A stretch of 64,000 bases of DNA from Streptomyces griseoluteus (GCA_000717735.1 JOBE01000039.1:9570-73569), one strand, 5' to 3'; counted from the stretch's first letter, positions 8,632 through 18,051 are shown. Made by a program: numbers and translations. The notes: a model not told the origin generated them from the sequence alone.

Positions 8632-9489
8632 TCAATTGACGGGGCGTCTGTCGCTTCTGTCGCGGCTGTCCCGTCCGTCGGCCGGGGGCGTGGGGTCCGT
8701 CGTCCCGGTGGGGCCGTGCTGGCAGCCTGGGCACCAGTACGTGATCCGGTCGCCCAGCTCCGCCTTGCGGATCGGGGCGCCGCAGCGCAGACAGGGCTGC
8801 CCCGCGCGGCCGTAGACGTGCAGCGGGGTGCCGGGGCGCCGCGTCGTGGTGGTCCGCCGGTCCGGGCGGTCCTTGTTCGCCTCCAGGAGACGGCGGGCCG
8901 TCACGACCAGACGGGCGGGCACACCCGGGGCGAGCTCGCCGACCGGCAGCCAGGGCGTGACGCCGGCGAGGAAGGCCAGCTCCGACTTGTACACGTTGCC
9001 GATGCCGGCCAGGTTCCGCTGGTCGAGCAGGGCCTCGCCGAGCGACCTGGCCGGGTCGGCGCCCAGCCGGCGCTCCGCCTCCTCGGCGTCCCAGTCGGGG
9101 CCGAGCAGATCCGGGCCGAGATGGCCCACCACACGGGACTCCTCCGCGGTACGGATCAGCTCCAGGACCGGGAGCCGGTAGCCGTACGCCGTGGACTCCG
9201 CGTTTCCGAGGATCGCCCGGATCTGGTGGTCGGGGCCCCCGCGCGGGCGCTCCCCGGTGGCGTACACCCGCCATGCGCCGTCCATCCGCAGATGCGAGTG
9301 GAGGGTGAGGCCGCCGTCGATCCGGGCGAGGAGGTGTTTGCCGCGCGGAGTGACGTCGAGGAGCGTCCGGCCGGTGAGGTCGGCCGTGGCGAACCTGGGC
9401 ACGCGGAGGTCCGCGCGGGTGAGGGTCCGGCCGGCCAGCGCGGTGTGCAGACGGCGGGCGGTCTGCCAGATGGTGTCGCCTTCGGGCAC
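8632..9489 (-). CDS. Fpg/Nei-family DNA glycosylase/AP lyase (Nei2-like)
   Basis: The 285-residue enzyme begins MPEGD, giving the Pro2 nucleophile and Glu3 that Fpg/Nei glycosylases use to cut oxidised bases and nick the backbone. The helix-two-turn-helix region is at about 140-200, with GIGNVYKSE. A four-cysteine zinc finger (C233, C236, C253, C256) binds DNA at the C-terminus. The intact zinc finger and PEGD start favour an Nei-like activity on oxidised pyrimidines over 8-oxoguanine, but specificity is inferred. It lies 57 bases downstream of lhr on the same strand. Confidence 0.9.
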   Translation of the reverse strand: MPEGDTIWQTARRLHTALAGRTLTRADLRVPRFATADLTGRTLLDVTPRGKHLLARIDGGLTLHSHLRMDGAWRVYATGERPRGGPDHQIRAILGNAESTAYGYRLPVLELIRTAEESRVVGHLGPDLLGPDWDAEEAERRLGADPARSLGEALLDQRNLAGIGNVYKSELAFLAGVTPWLPVGELAPGVPARLVVTARRLLEANKDRPDRRTTTTRRPGTPLHVYGRAGQPCLRCGAPIRKAELGDRITYWCPGCQHGPTGTTDPTPPADGRDSRDRSDRRPVN

Positions 9490-9546
9490 GGTTCCATGAT
9501 GCCGGGGTGGGGAGGGTGGGGGCGTTGGCGACGTGAGGGGCAGGCC

Positions 9547-12500
9547 CTAGGCGCGGAGGCGGAGGCCTCTCGGGGTGGCCAGGAAGCCCACCGCCTCCAG
9601 GGGGCGGGCCAGGGGGGACGTGAGGGACGTCGTGCCGTTGATCCGTTCCACCGTGACCGTGCCCAGGGCGCCCGCGCGGGCGGACGTGGCCAGCGCCTCC
9701 GCCGCGGCCGTCAGGGCGGGGTCGTCCGCCTCGGTCGGCCAGCAGAGGAGCGTCTTGCCGCCGCGCTCCATGTACAGCGTGAGCTCGCCGTCGACCAGCA
9801 CCACCAGCGCGCCCGCCTTGCGTCCCGGCTTGTGCCCGGCGCCGGCCGGCGGCTCGGGCCAGGACAGGGCCGCCCCGTACGCGCTCGCGGGATCCGCCGC
9901 CGCCAGGACCACCGCGCGCGGGCCTGCCGCCGCCTCCACGCCCCGGTCGCGGGCGGTCGCAGCGGCCCGCAGCCGGTCCACCGCCCCGTCCATGGCGAAC
10001 TGGGCCGCGCCGAGCCCCTCCACGACATAGCCGCGGCGGGCCTGGCCGCTGTCCTCGAAGGCGGCCAGGATGCGGTACGTGGCCGAGAAACCCCCTTGCA
10101 CGCCCTCGGCGGCCACCGCGCCCCGGGTGACCACTCCGTGCCGGTCCAGGAGGGTGCGGGCCAGGGCGTGCGCCCGGTGCGTCGGCTCCGGTTCGAGCGG
10201 GGGCAGCAGGGACCAGCGGCCGGAGACCGTGGGCGGGCCCGTGCGGGAGGCGGGCCTGGCGGCCGCCGTCAGGGTGCCGTACCGGCCGCGGGGGACCGTG
10301 CGCCGGGCGCGGTGGGCGGTGGACCCGGCCGTGCGGCCCGAGCCGAGGAGCGAGCGCAGCGGAGCCAGGGTGTCGTTGGTCAGCCGGCCCGACCAGGCCA
10401 GGTCCCAGAGGGCGTCGGCGAGCTGGGGGTCGGTCGCGTCCGGATGGGTGGTGGCCCGGACCTGGTCGGCGATCTGGCGGAAGAACAGGCCGTACCCGCC
10501 GGAGAGGGTCGTCAGCAGCGACTCGTGCAGCGCGGACAGCTCCAGCGGGTGCGGCGGCGGGAGGAGCAGCGGTGCCGCGTCCGCGAGGTACAGCGAGACC
10601 CAGCCGTCCTTGCCGGGCAGGGACCCGGCGCCAGCCCAGAGGACCTCGCCGGTGGTCGTCAGCTCGTCGAGGAGCGCCGGGGTGTAGTCGCGGACCCGCG
10701 ACGGCAGGATCAGCTTCTCCAGGGCCGAGGCCGGGACGGCAGCGCCCTGGAGCTGCTCGATCGCCCGGGCGAGGCCGTCGATGCCGCGCAGGCTGTTGCC
10801 TCCCAGGTGCTGCCACTGGGGCAGGAAGGTGGCGAGCGCCGTCGGGGGCACCGGCTCCAGCTCGTGGCGCAGGGCCGCGAGGGAACGGCGGCGCAGCCGG
10901 CGGAGGACGGTCGCGTCGCACCACTCCTGGCCGATGCCGGAGGGATGGAACTCGCCCTGGACGACCCGGCCGGAGGCGGCCAGCCGCTGGAGGGCGCCGT
11001 CGGTGACGGCCGCGCCGAGGCCGAAGCGGGCGGCGGCCTGGGAGGAGGTGAACGGGCCGTGCGTGCGCGCGTACCGCGCGAGGAGATCGCCGAGCGGGTC
11101 CTTGACCGGCTCGGTGAAGGCCTCGGGCACGCCGACCGGCAGGGCCGTGCCCAGGGCGTCCCGGAGCCGGCCCGCGTCCTCGATGGCCGCCCAGTGCTCC
11201 CGGCCCCCGATCCGCACCCGGATCGCGCGGCGCGCGGCCCCGAGGTCGGGCGCCCAGCCGGCTTCGGCACCGCGCTCGACGAGTTCGGCGTCGGTCAGCG
11301 GGCCCAGGACCCGCAGCAGGTCGGCGACGCCCTCCACGTCCTTGATCCGCCGGTCCTCGGTCAGCCACTGGAGCTCCCGCTCCAGCTCGGTCAGGACCTC
11401 CGGGTCGAGCAGCTCGCGCAACTCCGCCTGGCCGAGCAGCTCCGCGAGCAGCCGCGAGTCCAGGGACAGCGCCGCCGCCCGCCGCTCTGCGAGCGGGGAG
11501 TCGCCCTCGTACAGGAACTGCGCCACGTAGCCGAAGAGCAGGGAGCGGGCGAAGGGCGAGGGCTCCTGGGTGGTGACCTCGACCAGGCGGACCCGGCGGG
11601 CCTCGATGTCCCCCATCAGCTCCGTCAGACCGGGGAGGTCGAAGACGTCCTGGAGGCACTCGCGGACGGCTTCCAGGACGATCGGGAACGAGCCGAACTC
11701 GCTCGCCACCTGGAGGAGCTGGGCCGCGCGCTGCCGCTGCTGCCAGAGCGGGGTGCGCTTGCCGGGGTTCCGCTTGGGCAGCAGCAGGGCACGCGCGGCG
11801 CACTCGCGGAAACGGGACGCGAACAGCGCGGAGCCGCCCACCTGGTCGGTGACGATCTGCCCGATCTCGCCCTTGTCGAAGAGGGCGTCGGCGGCGCCGA
11901 CGGGCGCCTTGTCGGCGTCGTACGTCGTGTCCAGGTGACGGCTCGGGTCGACCGGTTCGTGGTCGAGGAGGTCCAGGCCCATGTCCAGGCCCATCAGGTC
12001 GGCGTCCGGGAGGCGCAGCACGATGCCGTCGTCCGCGTGCATCACCTGCGCGTCCATGCCGTACCGCTCGGCGAGCCGCGCGCCGAGCGCCAGCGCCCAG
12101 GGGGCGTGCACCTGCGCGCCGAACGGCGAGTGGATGACGACCCGCCAGTCCCCGAGCTCGTCCCGGAAACGCTCGACCAGGATCGTCCGGTCGTCCGGCA
12201 CGTGGCCGCAGGCCTCGCGCTGCTCCTTGAGGTACGCCAGGACGTTGTCCGCGGCCCAGGCGTCCAGGCCCGCGGCGAGCAGCCGCAGCCGCGCGTCCTC
12301 GTCGGCGAGCGCGCCGACCTCGCGGAGGAACGCCCCCACCGCACGGCCCAGCTCGAGCGGGCGGCCCAGCTGGTCGCCCTTCCAGAACGGCAGCCTGCCC
12401 GGAACGCCGGGCGCGGGCGAGACGAGCACCCGGTCCCGGGTGATGTCCTCGATCCGCCACGAGGTGGTGCCCAGCGTGAACACGTCGCCGACCCGCGACT

Positions 12501-14205
12501 CGTACACCATCTCCTCGTCGAGCTCGCCGACCCTGCCCCCGCCCTTCTTGGGGTCCGAGCCCGCGAGGAACACGCCGAACAGGCCCCGGTCGGGGATCGT
12601 TCCGCCGGAGGTGACGGCGAGGCGCTGCGCGCCCGGCCGCCCGGTGACCGTCCCGGCGACCCGGTCCCAGACCACGCGGGGGCGCAGCTCGGCGAAGGCG
12701 TCCGAGGGATAGCGGCCCGCGAGCATGTCGAGCACGCCCGTGAACGCCGACTCGGGCAGGGAGGAGAAGGGCGCCGCCCGGCGCACCAGGGACAGGAGGT
12801 CGTCCACCTGCCAGGTGTCGAGCGCGACGATGGCGACCAGCTGCTGCGCCAGGACGTCCAGCGGATTGGCGGGGATCCGCATCGACTCGATCGCACCCGA
12901 GCGCATCCGCTCGGTGACCACGGCGGCCTGCACCAGGTCGCCCCGGTACTTCGGGAAGACGACGCCCGTCGACACCGCGCCCACCTGGTGTCCGGCGCGG
13001 CCCACGCGCTGGAGACCCGAGGCGACCGACGGTGGCGACTCGACCTGCACGACGAGGTCGACGGCGCCCATGTCGATGCCCAGTTCCAGGCTGGAGGTGG
13101 CCACCACGGCGGGCAGCCGGCCGGCCTTCAGGTCCTCCTCCACCTGGGCGCGCTGCTCCTTCGACACCGAGCCGTGGTGGGCGCGGGCCAGCAGCGCGGG
13201 GGCGCCCTGCGCCGCCCCCGACTGGGCCATGATCTCGGCCGGGGAGGCCGTGTCGGGGAGGGGTTCGCCGGTCGCCCGCTCGTACGCGATCTCGTTGAGC
13301 CGGTTGCACAGGCGCTCGGCGAGACGCCGGGAGTTGGCGAAGACGATCGTGGAGCGGTGCGCCTGGACGAGATCGGCGATCCGCTCCTCGACGTGCGGCC
13401 AGATCGACGGCTTGTCGCCGCCGTCCTTGCCCTCGGAGGCCGGGGAGCCGCCCAGCTCGCCCATGTCCTCGACGGGGACGACGACGGAGAGGTCGAACTC
13501 CTTCCCCGACGGCGGCTGGACGATCTCCACGGCGCGCCCCGGGGACAGATAGCGGGCCACCTCGTCCACGGGGCGGACCGTCGCCGACAGGCCGATCCGG
13601 CGCGCGGGGCGGGGCAGCAGCTCGTCGAGTCGCTCCAGGGAGAGGGCCAGGTGCGCGCCCCGCTTGGTGCGCGCGACCGCGTGGACCTCGTCCAGGATGA
13701 CCGTCTCCACGCCCGCCAGGGCCTCGCGGGTGGCGGAGGTGAGCATCAGGAACAGCGACTCGGGCGTGGTGATCAGGATGTCCGGCGGCCGGGTCGCGAG
13801 CGACCGGCGCTCGGCGGGCGGCGTGTCACCGGAGCGGATGCCGACCCGTACGTCCGGCTCGGGCAGTCCGAGCCGCACCGACTCCTGCCGGATGCCGGTC
13901 AGCGGTGAGCGCAGGTTCCGCTCGACGTCCACGGCGAGGGCCTTCAGCGGCGACACGTACAGCACGCGGCAGCGCCTCTTCGGCTCGGCCGGCGGGGGTG
14001 CGGAGGCGAGCCGGTCCAGGGAGGCGAGGAAGGCGGCCAGCGTCTTGCCCGAGCCCGTCGGGGCGACGACGAGCACGTCGGAGCCCGCGCCGATGGCCTG
14101 CCAGGCACCCTCCTGCGCCGCCGTGGGCGCGGTGAAGGCCCCGGTGAACCAACCACGGGTCGCGGGGGAGAACGAGTCGAGCGCGGACCTGACCATGCCC
14201 CCCAT
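9547..14205 (-). CDS. lhr: Lhr-family large ATP-dependent helicase
   Basis: This 1552-residue superfamily 2 helicase matches the long bacterial Lhr type. The N-terminal core has Walker A APTGSGKT near residue 50 and the motif II box DEVH (ILDEVHAVA). Next come the second RecA domain (QRVGRAGHQVGAVS) and winged-helix and Lhr-specific domains. A roughly 650-residue C-terminal extension completes it. Lhr translocates 3' to 5' and unwinds RNA:DNA hybrids, and in mycobacteria it is DNA-damage induced. The ATG at 14205 has GGTGGG about six bases upstream; an alternative ATG at 14196 would have its G-run too close. The nei gene follows 57 bases downstream. Confidence 0.93.
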   Translation of the reverse strand: MGGMVRSALDSFSPATRGWFTGAFTAPTAAQEGAWQAIGAGSDVLVVAPTGSGKTLAAFLASLDRLASAPPPAEPKRRCRVLYVSPLKALAVDVERNLRSPLTGIRQESVRLGLPEPDVRVGIRSGDTPPAERRSLATRPPDILITTPESLFLMLTSATREALAGVETVILDEVHAVARTKRGAHLALSLERLDELLPRPARRIGLSATVRPVDEVARYLSPGRAVEIVQPPSGKEFDLSVVVPVEDMGELGGSPASEGKDGGDKPSIWPHVEERIADLVQAHRSTIVFANSRRLAERLCNRLNEIAYERATGEPLPDTASPAEIMAQSGAAQGAPALLARAHHGSVSKEQRAQVEEDLKAGRLPAVVATSSLELGIDMGAVDLVVQVESPPSVASGLQRVGRAGHQVGAVSTGVVFPKYRGDLVQAAVVTERMRSGAIESMRIPANPLDVLAQQLVAIVALDTWQVDDLLSLVRRAAPFSSLPESAFTGVLDMLAGRYPSDAFAELRPRVVWDRVAGTVTGRPGAQRLAVTSGGTIPDRGLFGVFLAGSDPKKGGGRVGELDEEMVYESRVGDVFTLGTTSWRIEDITRDRVLVSPAPGVPGRLPFWKGDQLGRPLELGRAVGAFLREVGALADEDARLRLLAAGLDAWAADNVLAYLKEQREACGHVPDDRTILVERFRDELGDWRVVIHSPFGAQVHAPWALALGARLAERYGMDAQVMHADDGIVLRLPDADLMGLDMGLDLLDHEPVDPSRHLDTTYDADKAPVGAADALFDKGEIGQIVTDQVGGSALFASRFRECAARALLLPKRNPGKRTPLWQQRQRAAQLLQVASEFGSFPIVLEAVRECLQDVFDLPGLTELMGDIEARRVRLVEVTTQEPSPFARSLLFGYVAQFLYEGDSPLAERRAAALSLDSRLLAELLGQAELRELLDPEVLTELERELQWLTEDRRIKDVEGVADLLRVLGPLTDAELVERGAEAGWAPDLGAARRAIRVRIGGREHWAAIEDAGRLRDALGTALPVGVPEAFTEPVKDPLGDLLARYARTHGPFTSSQAAARFGLGAAVTDGALQRLAASGRVVQGEFHPSGIGQEWCDATVLRRLRRRSLAALRHELEPVPPTALATFLPQWQHLGGNSLRGIDGLARAIEQLQGAAVPASALEKLILPSRVRDYTPALLDELTTTGEVLWAGAGSLPGKDGWVSLYLADAAPLLLPPPHPLELSALHESLLTTLSGGYGLFFRQIADQVRATTHPDATDPQLADALWDLAWSGRLTNDTLAPLRSLLGSGRTAGSTAHRARRTVPRGRYGTLTAAARPASRTGPPTVSGRWSLLPPLEPEPTHRAHALARTLLDRHGVVTRGAVAAEGVQGGFSATYRILAAFEDSGQARRGYVVEGLGAAQFAMDGAVDRLRAAATARDRGVEAAAGPRAVVLAAADPASAYGAALSWPEPPAGAGHKPGRKAGALVVLVDGELTLYMERGGKTLLCWPTEADDPALTAAAEALATSARAGALGTVTVERINGTTSLTSPLARPLEAVGFLATPRGLRLRA

Positions 14206-14299
14206 CGTGCACCCACCCACTGACAACCGCCCGGACCTGCGCGAATCCGCTGGTGCTCGCGCTCCTGAAACGGACAGGCCCGGGCCGCCGGGGCCGCCG

Positions 14300-14305
14300 T
14301 ACCAT
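14300..14305 (+). promoter_or_regulatory. putative -10 box of a leaderless azlC transcript
   Basis: TACCAT is followed by exactly seven bases and then the GTG at 14313. It lies in the 107-base gap shared with the divergent lhr gene. Confidence 0.45.
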
Positions 14306-14312
14306 CGCTGAC

Positions 14313-15056
14313 GTGGCAGAACAGACAGCACCCCCCGTCATACGCGACGGCACGCCGGCCAAACCCGACGCTGCCGTCGTCCGCGACGCCCTCGGTGTCG
14401 GCGTCGCCGTCGGACTCTCCGGCTTCGCCTTCGGCGTGACGTCGGCGGGCTCCGGTCTCAGCGTCCTTCAGACCTGCGTCCTCAGCCTGCTGGTCTTCAC
14501 GGGCGCCTCGCAGTTCGCCCTCGTCGGCGCACTCGCCGCGGGCGGCAACCCCTTCACGGCCGCCGCCGGGGCCTTCTTCCTGGGCACCCGCAACGCCTTC
14601 TACGGACTGCGGCTCTCCCAGCTCCTCGCCGTACCCAAGGCCGTCAGGCCGGTCGCCGCCCACTGGGTGATCGACGAGACCACGGCCGTCGCCCTCGCCC
14701 AGCCGTCCCGCCGGGCCGCCCGGATCGGCTTCACCGTCACGGGGCTCACGCTGTACGTCCTGTGGAACGCGACCACCCTGCTCGGGGCGCTCGGCGCCGA
14801 GGCGATCGGCGACACCGCGGCCTGGGGGCTCGACGCGGCCGGTCCCGCCGTCTTCCTCGCCCTGCTCGCCCCCATGCTGAAGTCCGCGACCGAGCGGGCC
14901 ACCGCCGGGATCGCCGTCCTCCTCGGCCTCGGGCTGCTGCCCGTGCTGCCCGCCGGTGTCCCGGTCCTCGCGGCGGCCCTCGCCGCGCCCGCCGTGCTCT
15001 GGGCCCAGGGCCGCCGCGCGGCCGCCACGGCCGGACGAGAGAGGGATTCCCGATGA
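14313..15056 (+). CDS. azlC: AzlC-family branched-chain amino acid exporter, large subunit
   Basis: The 247-residue protein has seven or eight predicted membrane helices and the AzlC signature around SVLQTCVLSLLVFTGASQFA. With the small AzlD subunit it forms a BrnFE-type exporter of branched-chain amino acids and sometimes methionine. The GTG at 14313 is preferred to the open frame back to 14253 because a -10 box sits at the leaderless distance. Its stop overlaps the azlD start as ATGA, so the two subunits are probably made in a fixed ratio. Confidence 0.88.
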   Translation: MAEQTAPPVIRDGTPAKPDAAVVRDALGVGVAVGLSGFAFGVTSAGSGLSVLQTCVLSLLVFTGASQFALVGALAAGGNPFTAAAGAFFLGTRNAFYGLRLSQLLAVPKAVRPVAAHWVIDETTAVALAQPSRRAARIGFTVTGLTLYVLWNATTLLGALGAEAIGDTAAWGLDAAGPAVFLALLAPMLKSATERATAGIAVLLGLGLLPVLPAGVPVLAAALAAPAVLWAQGRRAAATAGRERDSR

Positions 15057-15361
15057 ACGTGTGGATCGCGATCGGCCTCACCGCCGTCGGGTGCTACCTG
15101 GTCAAACTGCTCGGCCTGCTCGTACCCGCGGGAACGCTGGAGCGGCCGCTCGTCCAGCGACTCGCCACCCTGCTCCCCGTCGCGCTGCTCGCCGCGCTCA
15201 CCGCCCAGCAGACGTTCGGCGCGGGCGACGCCGTCGTCCTGGACGCCCGCGCCGCCGGACTCGCCGCGGCGGCCGTCGCTCTCGTCCTGCGTGCGCCGTT
15301 CCTGGTCGTCGTGGGCGCCGCCGTCGCCGTCACCGCGGGGGTACGGGCCCTGGGCTGGTGA
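15053..15361 (+). CDS. azlD: AzlD-family branched-chain amino acid exporter, small subunit
   Basis: The 102-residue protein has about four short hydrophobic helices, as expected for AzlD/BrnE. It is the obligatory partner of the preceding AzlC. The ATG at 15053 overlaps the azlC stop, and there is no independent promoter. The identification rests on size, topology and linkage together; the sequence alone is less diagnostic. Confidence 0.85.
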   Translation: MNVWIAIGLTAVGCYLVKLLGLLVPAGTLERPLVQRLATLLPVALLAALTAQQTFGAGDAVVLDARAAGLAAAAVALVLRAPFLVVVGAAVAVTAGVRALGW

Positions 15362-15403
15362 CGGCCGCCGGCAGGGATCTGGGGTGGGGACGCGGGCCCC
15401 GGG

Positions 15404-16333
15404 TCAGTCGACGGCGCGGCCGTGGGCGCGCAGGGTGCGCAGGGCCTCGACCGTGACGATCGGCCGCCATTCCAGGGCCGAGCCGGGGGCCCAGGCGCGC
15501 CAGCGGATCGGCCAGCCGCCGTCCTCCTCCTGGTCGGCCGCGAGCCGGTCGAGGGACCGGGCCATCTCCTCGTCCGTGAACCAGCGCGCGGCCAGCGAGT
15601 CCGGCACGCGCGCGTAGTCGTGCGGGAAGTGCAGCTCCCCGGGCGCGTAGCCCTCGGCCACCGGATACTCCTCCTGCCGGTCGGGGTCGAGTACGGCGAG
15701 CCGCTGCTCGCGCACCAGGCGTCCGAGGCGGTCGGCCGCAGCCTCCGCGCGCGAGCGGTCCGGGGCCCCGTCCAGGAAGGCGACGGCGGCCTCGACCTCG
15801 TACGGATGGGTCTTCTCCAGCGACTCCACGGCCGACCAGCAGAACTCGGTGGCCCGGAACAGCCACGCGTGCCACACCTGGTTGCGGTGCAGCAGCCCGA
15901 CCACGGGTCCGGTCGTGAGCAGCGCGCTCGGCGGGGAGTCGACGACCGGCACGAACGGCGCCGACGGGTAGGCGCGCTGCGAGGGGTGGATCGCCGGGAG
16001 CGCGCCGTCGTGGGTGGACACCTCCGTGAGGTAGCGGCAGATCCGCTCCACGCGCAGCCCGCCGCAGCGGCCGATGGAGTCGAGGACCCGCAGTGCGTGC
16101 GCGGTGTGCAGGGGCTGGCTGACGGGCCCGCGCAGATCGGGTTCGAGCGCGTGGCCGTAGCCGCCGTCCTCGTTGAGGTACGCCGCGAGCGCCGTTTCCA
16201 CCTGATCCGCGCCACCGCGCAGGAAGTGGTAGGCGAACCGGCGCTGTTCGAGGACGCGGGCCGTCAGCCAGACGAATCGCTCGGCGCGGGCCAGGGGGGT
16301 CGGGGGCGGGGAGGAGAGGGGTTTTTCGGCCAT
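15404..16333 (-). CDS. prenyltransferase/squalene-cyclase-like toroid protein
   Basis: The 309-residue protein has QW-like repeats characteristic of alpha/alpha-toroid proteins, for example EDGGYGHALEPDLRG near 75-89 and EEDGGWPIRW near the C-terminus. No signal peptide and no Asp-rich catalytic motif of a terpene cyclase are evident, so a binding or unknown enzymatic role is as likely as catalysis. The ATG at 16333 is chosen over the open frame back to 16414 because TACGGT lies six bases upstream of it. It is divergent from the DUF3046 gene. Confidence 0.65.
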   Translation of the reverse strand: MAEKPLSSPPPTPLARAERFVWLTARVLEQRRFAYHFLRGGADQVETALAAYLNEDGGYGHALEPDLRGPVSQPLHTAHALRVLDSIGRCGGLRVERICRYLTEVSTHDGALPAIHPSQRAYPSAPFVPVVDSPPSALLTTGPVVGLLHRNQVWHAWLFRATEFCWSAVESLEKTHPYEVEAAVAFLDGAPDRSRAEAAADRLGRLVREQRLAVLDPDRQEEYPVAEGYAPGELHFPHDYARVPDSLAARWFTDEEMARSLDRLAADQEEDGGWPIRWRAWAPGSALEWRPIVTVEALRTLRAHGRAVD

Positions 16334-16339
16334 GGTCCG

Positions 16340-16345
16340 ACCGTA
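16340..16345 (-). promoter_or_regulatory. putative -10 box of a leaderless transcript (toroid protein)
   Basis: On the minus strand TACGGT is followed by six bases and the ATG at 16333. The same motif and spacing occur before the SMI1/KNR4 gene. Confidence 0.4.
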
Positions 16346-16400
16346 GGGCGGAAAGACGCGGTGACAAGGCCTACGGAGCGGGCTGCACTCTTGGGAGCGG

Positions 16401-16406
16401 GATACT
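16401..16406 (+). promoter_or_regulatory. putative -10 box of a leaderless DUF3046 transcript
   Basis: GATACT ends six bases before the ATG at 16413. No ribosome binding site is visible. Confidence 0.4.
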
Positions 16407-16412
16407 GGGGTC

Positions 16413-16607
16413 ATGCGGTTGACGATTTTCTGGGAGCGGATGGCGGACCACTTCGGTGGGTCCTACGCCGAGTCCTTCGCGCGTGACCATGTGATGACCG
16501 AGCTGGGAGGCCGGACGGTACGCGAGGCGCTGGACGCCGGCTGGGAGGCGAAGGACGTGTGGCGGGCCGTCTGCGCGGCCGTCGACGTGCCGGCGGACAA
16601 GCGATAA
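16413..16607 (+). CDS. DUF3046 family protein
   Basis: The 64-residue protein matches the actinobacterial DUF3046 pattern, starting MRLTIFWERM with a conserved DHVMTELGGRTVREALDAG core. It has no membrane segment or cysteine motif. Function is unknown. In actinobacteria it is commonly found just upstream of recA, and here recA lies about 11 kb away with other genes between. The start appears leaderless. Confidence 0.85.
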   Translation: MRLTIFWERMADHFGGSYAESFARDHVMTELGGRTVREALDAGWEAKDVWRAVCAAVDVPADKR

Positions 16608-16675
16608 CGGTTGGTGGGGGCGGGGTGGACGGCCGGGATGTGAGGGGTCCCGGGTGGAATGTCCGAGCGGTGCGC

Positions 16676-16681
16676 GAGACT
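16676..16681 (+). promoter_or_regulatory. putative -10 box of the AI-2E family gene
   Basis: GAGACT is followed by six bases and the GTG at 16688. The identical hexamer and spacing occur before miaA. Confidence 0.35.
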
Positions 16682-16687
16682 GGCGGG

Positions 16688-18025
16688 GTGGCCCCGACTG
16701 ACGACACCGACCCGACCTCCGCGACCGAGACGACGAAGACGCCCGACCCCACCTCCGCGATCAAGGCGACCGACGCGGCCGATACGACCGATGCGGCCGA
16801 TACGAACGATGCGACTTCCTCGGTCAGGACGGCCGGCAGGGGCGACGGCCGTGGTGGCAAGGTCCCCGTGAGCGCCGACCCGACCGCCCGGATGCCGCGC
16901 TGGCTGCCCCGTGCGCTCGTCCTCGCGCTCGCGCTCTACGCCTGCTTCCTGCTGGGCAACTGGGCCTTCCATCAGCTCGTCGGGCTCCTCGTCAACATCC
17001 TGCTCGCCTTCTTCCTCGCCCTCGCCATCGAGCCGGCGGTCGGGCGCATGGCGGCGCGCGGGATGCGGCGCGGCCTCGCCACCTTCCTCGTCTTCATCGC
17101 CGTCCTGATCTTCGGCGTCGGCTTCGTCGTGCTCCTGGGCTCGATGCTCGCCGGCCAGATCGTGGACATGGTCGAGAACTTCCCCCAGTACCTCGACTCG
17201 GTGATCAAGTGGATCAACCAGACCTTCCACACGGACCTGTCGCGGGTCGAGGTCCAGGACAGTCTCCTGAGCTCCGACTGGCTGCGGAAGTACGTGCAGA
17301 ACAGCGCGTCCGGTGTGCTCGACGTCTCCGCCACGGTCCTCGGCGGCCTCTTCCGGCTCCTGACGATCTTCCTGTTCTCGTTCTACTTCGCCGCCGACGG
17401 GCCCCGGCTCCGGCGCGCGCTCTGTTCCGTCCTGCCGCCCGCGCGGCAGGCCGAGGTGCTGCGGGCCTGGGAGATCGCGGTCGACAAGACCGGCGGCTAC
17501 CTCTACTCGCGCGGTCTCATGGCACTCATCTCGGGTCTCGCGCACTTCGTGCTCCTCGAGATCCTGGACGTGCCGTACGCGCCCGCGCTCGCCGTGTGGG
17601 TCGGCCTGGTCTCGCAGTTCATCCCGACCATCGGCACCTATCTGGCCGGTGCGCTGCCGATGCTGATCGCCTTCACGGTCAACCCCTGGTACGCGCTGTG
17701 GGTGCTCGGCTTCGTCGTGATCTACCAGCAGTTCGAGAACTACGTGCTCCAGCCGAAGCTCACGTCGAAGACGGTGGACATCCACCCGGCGGTGGCCTTC
17801 GGTTCGGTCATCGCCGGGACGGCGCTGCTCGGCGCCGTCGGCGCGCTGATCGCGATCCCGGCCGTCGCCACCCTCCAGGCCTTCCTCGGCGCCTATGTGA
17901 AGCGGTACGACGTGACGGACGACCCGCGGGTCCACGGCCACCGCAGATACGGCGAGGCGGTGGTGGCCCGGTTGCAGAAGGCCCTGCACCACAAGAAGGA
18001 GACCGGCGGACCGGACGGCACCTGA
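16688..18025 (+). CDS. AI-2E family transporter (UPF0118 membrane protein)
   Basis: The 445-residue protein has a disordered Thr/Asp/Ala-rich cytoplasmic N-terminus (1-60) and about eight membrane helices. The family region includes GLVSQFIPTIGTYLAGALPM and VYQQFENYVLQPKL-like motifs. The family includes the E. coli TqsA autoinducer exporter and Na+/H+ antiporters, so the substrate is open. Codons 29-40 come from two copies of an 18-base repeat, giving Asp-Ala-Ala-Asp-Thr twice. The GTG at 16688 is a choice: the frame is open back to 16559 but overlaps the DUF3046 gene there. Confidence 0.85.
   Translation: MAPTDDTDPTSATETTKTPDPTSAIKATDAADTTDAADTNDATSSVRTAGRGDGRGGKVPVSADPTARMPRWLPRALVLALALYACFLLGNWAFHQLVGLLVNILLAFFLALAIEPAVGRMAARGMRRGLATFLVFIAVLIFGVGFVVLLGSMLAGQIVDMVENFPQYLDSVIKWINQTFHTDLSRVEVQDSLLSSDWLRKYVQNSASGVLDVSATVLGGLFRLLTIFLFSFYFAADGPRLRRALCSVLPPARQAEVLRAWEIAVDKTGGYLYSRGLMALISGLAHFVLLEILDVPYAPALAVWVGLVSQFIPTIGTYLAGALPMLIAFTVNPWYALWVLGFVVIYQQFENYVLQPKLTSKTVDIHPAVAFGSVIAGTALLGAVGALIAIPAVATLQAFLGAYVKRYDVTDDPRVHGHRRYGEAVVARLQKALHHKKETGGPDGT
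16772..16807. repeat. 18-base tandem repeat inside the AI-2E gene
   Basis: Two near-identical 18-base units at 16772-16789 and 16790-16807 (core GCGGCCGATACGA) encode the repeated DAADT segment of the disordered N-terminus. Being in frame, copy-number change would keep the gene open. Confidence 0.7.
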
Positions 18026-18051
18026 GCCCTCGCTTCAGGCGTAGGAAGGCC

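Noticed and set aside
7832..13309. 1825-codon minus-strand frame joined to the SDR
   Set aside because: Only its last 255 codons (from 8599) encode an SDR. The remainder is an out-of-frame reading of lhr and nei.
8590..13908. 1772-codon open frame on the plus strand opposite lhr and nei
   Set aside because: It is the antisense shadow of two real genes. GC-rich third positions suppress stops in this frame, and the translation is low-complexity with no domain.
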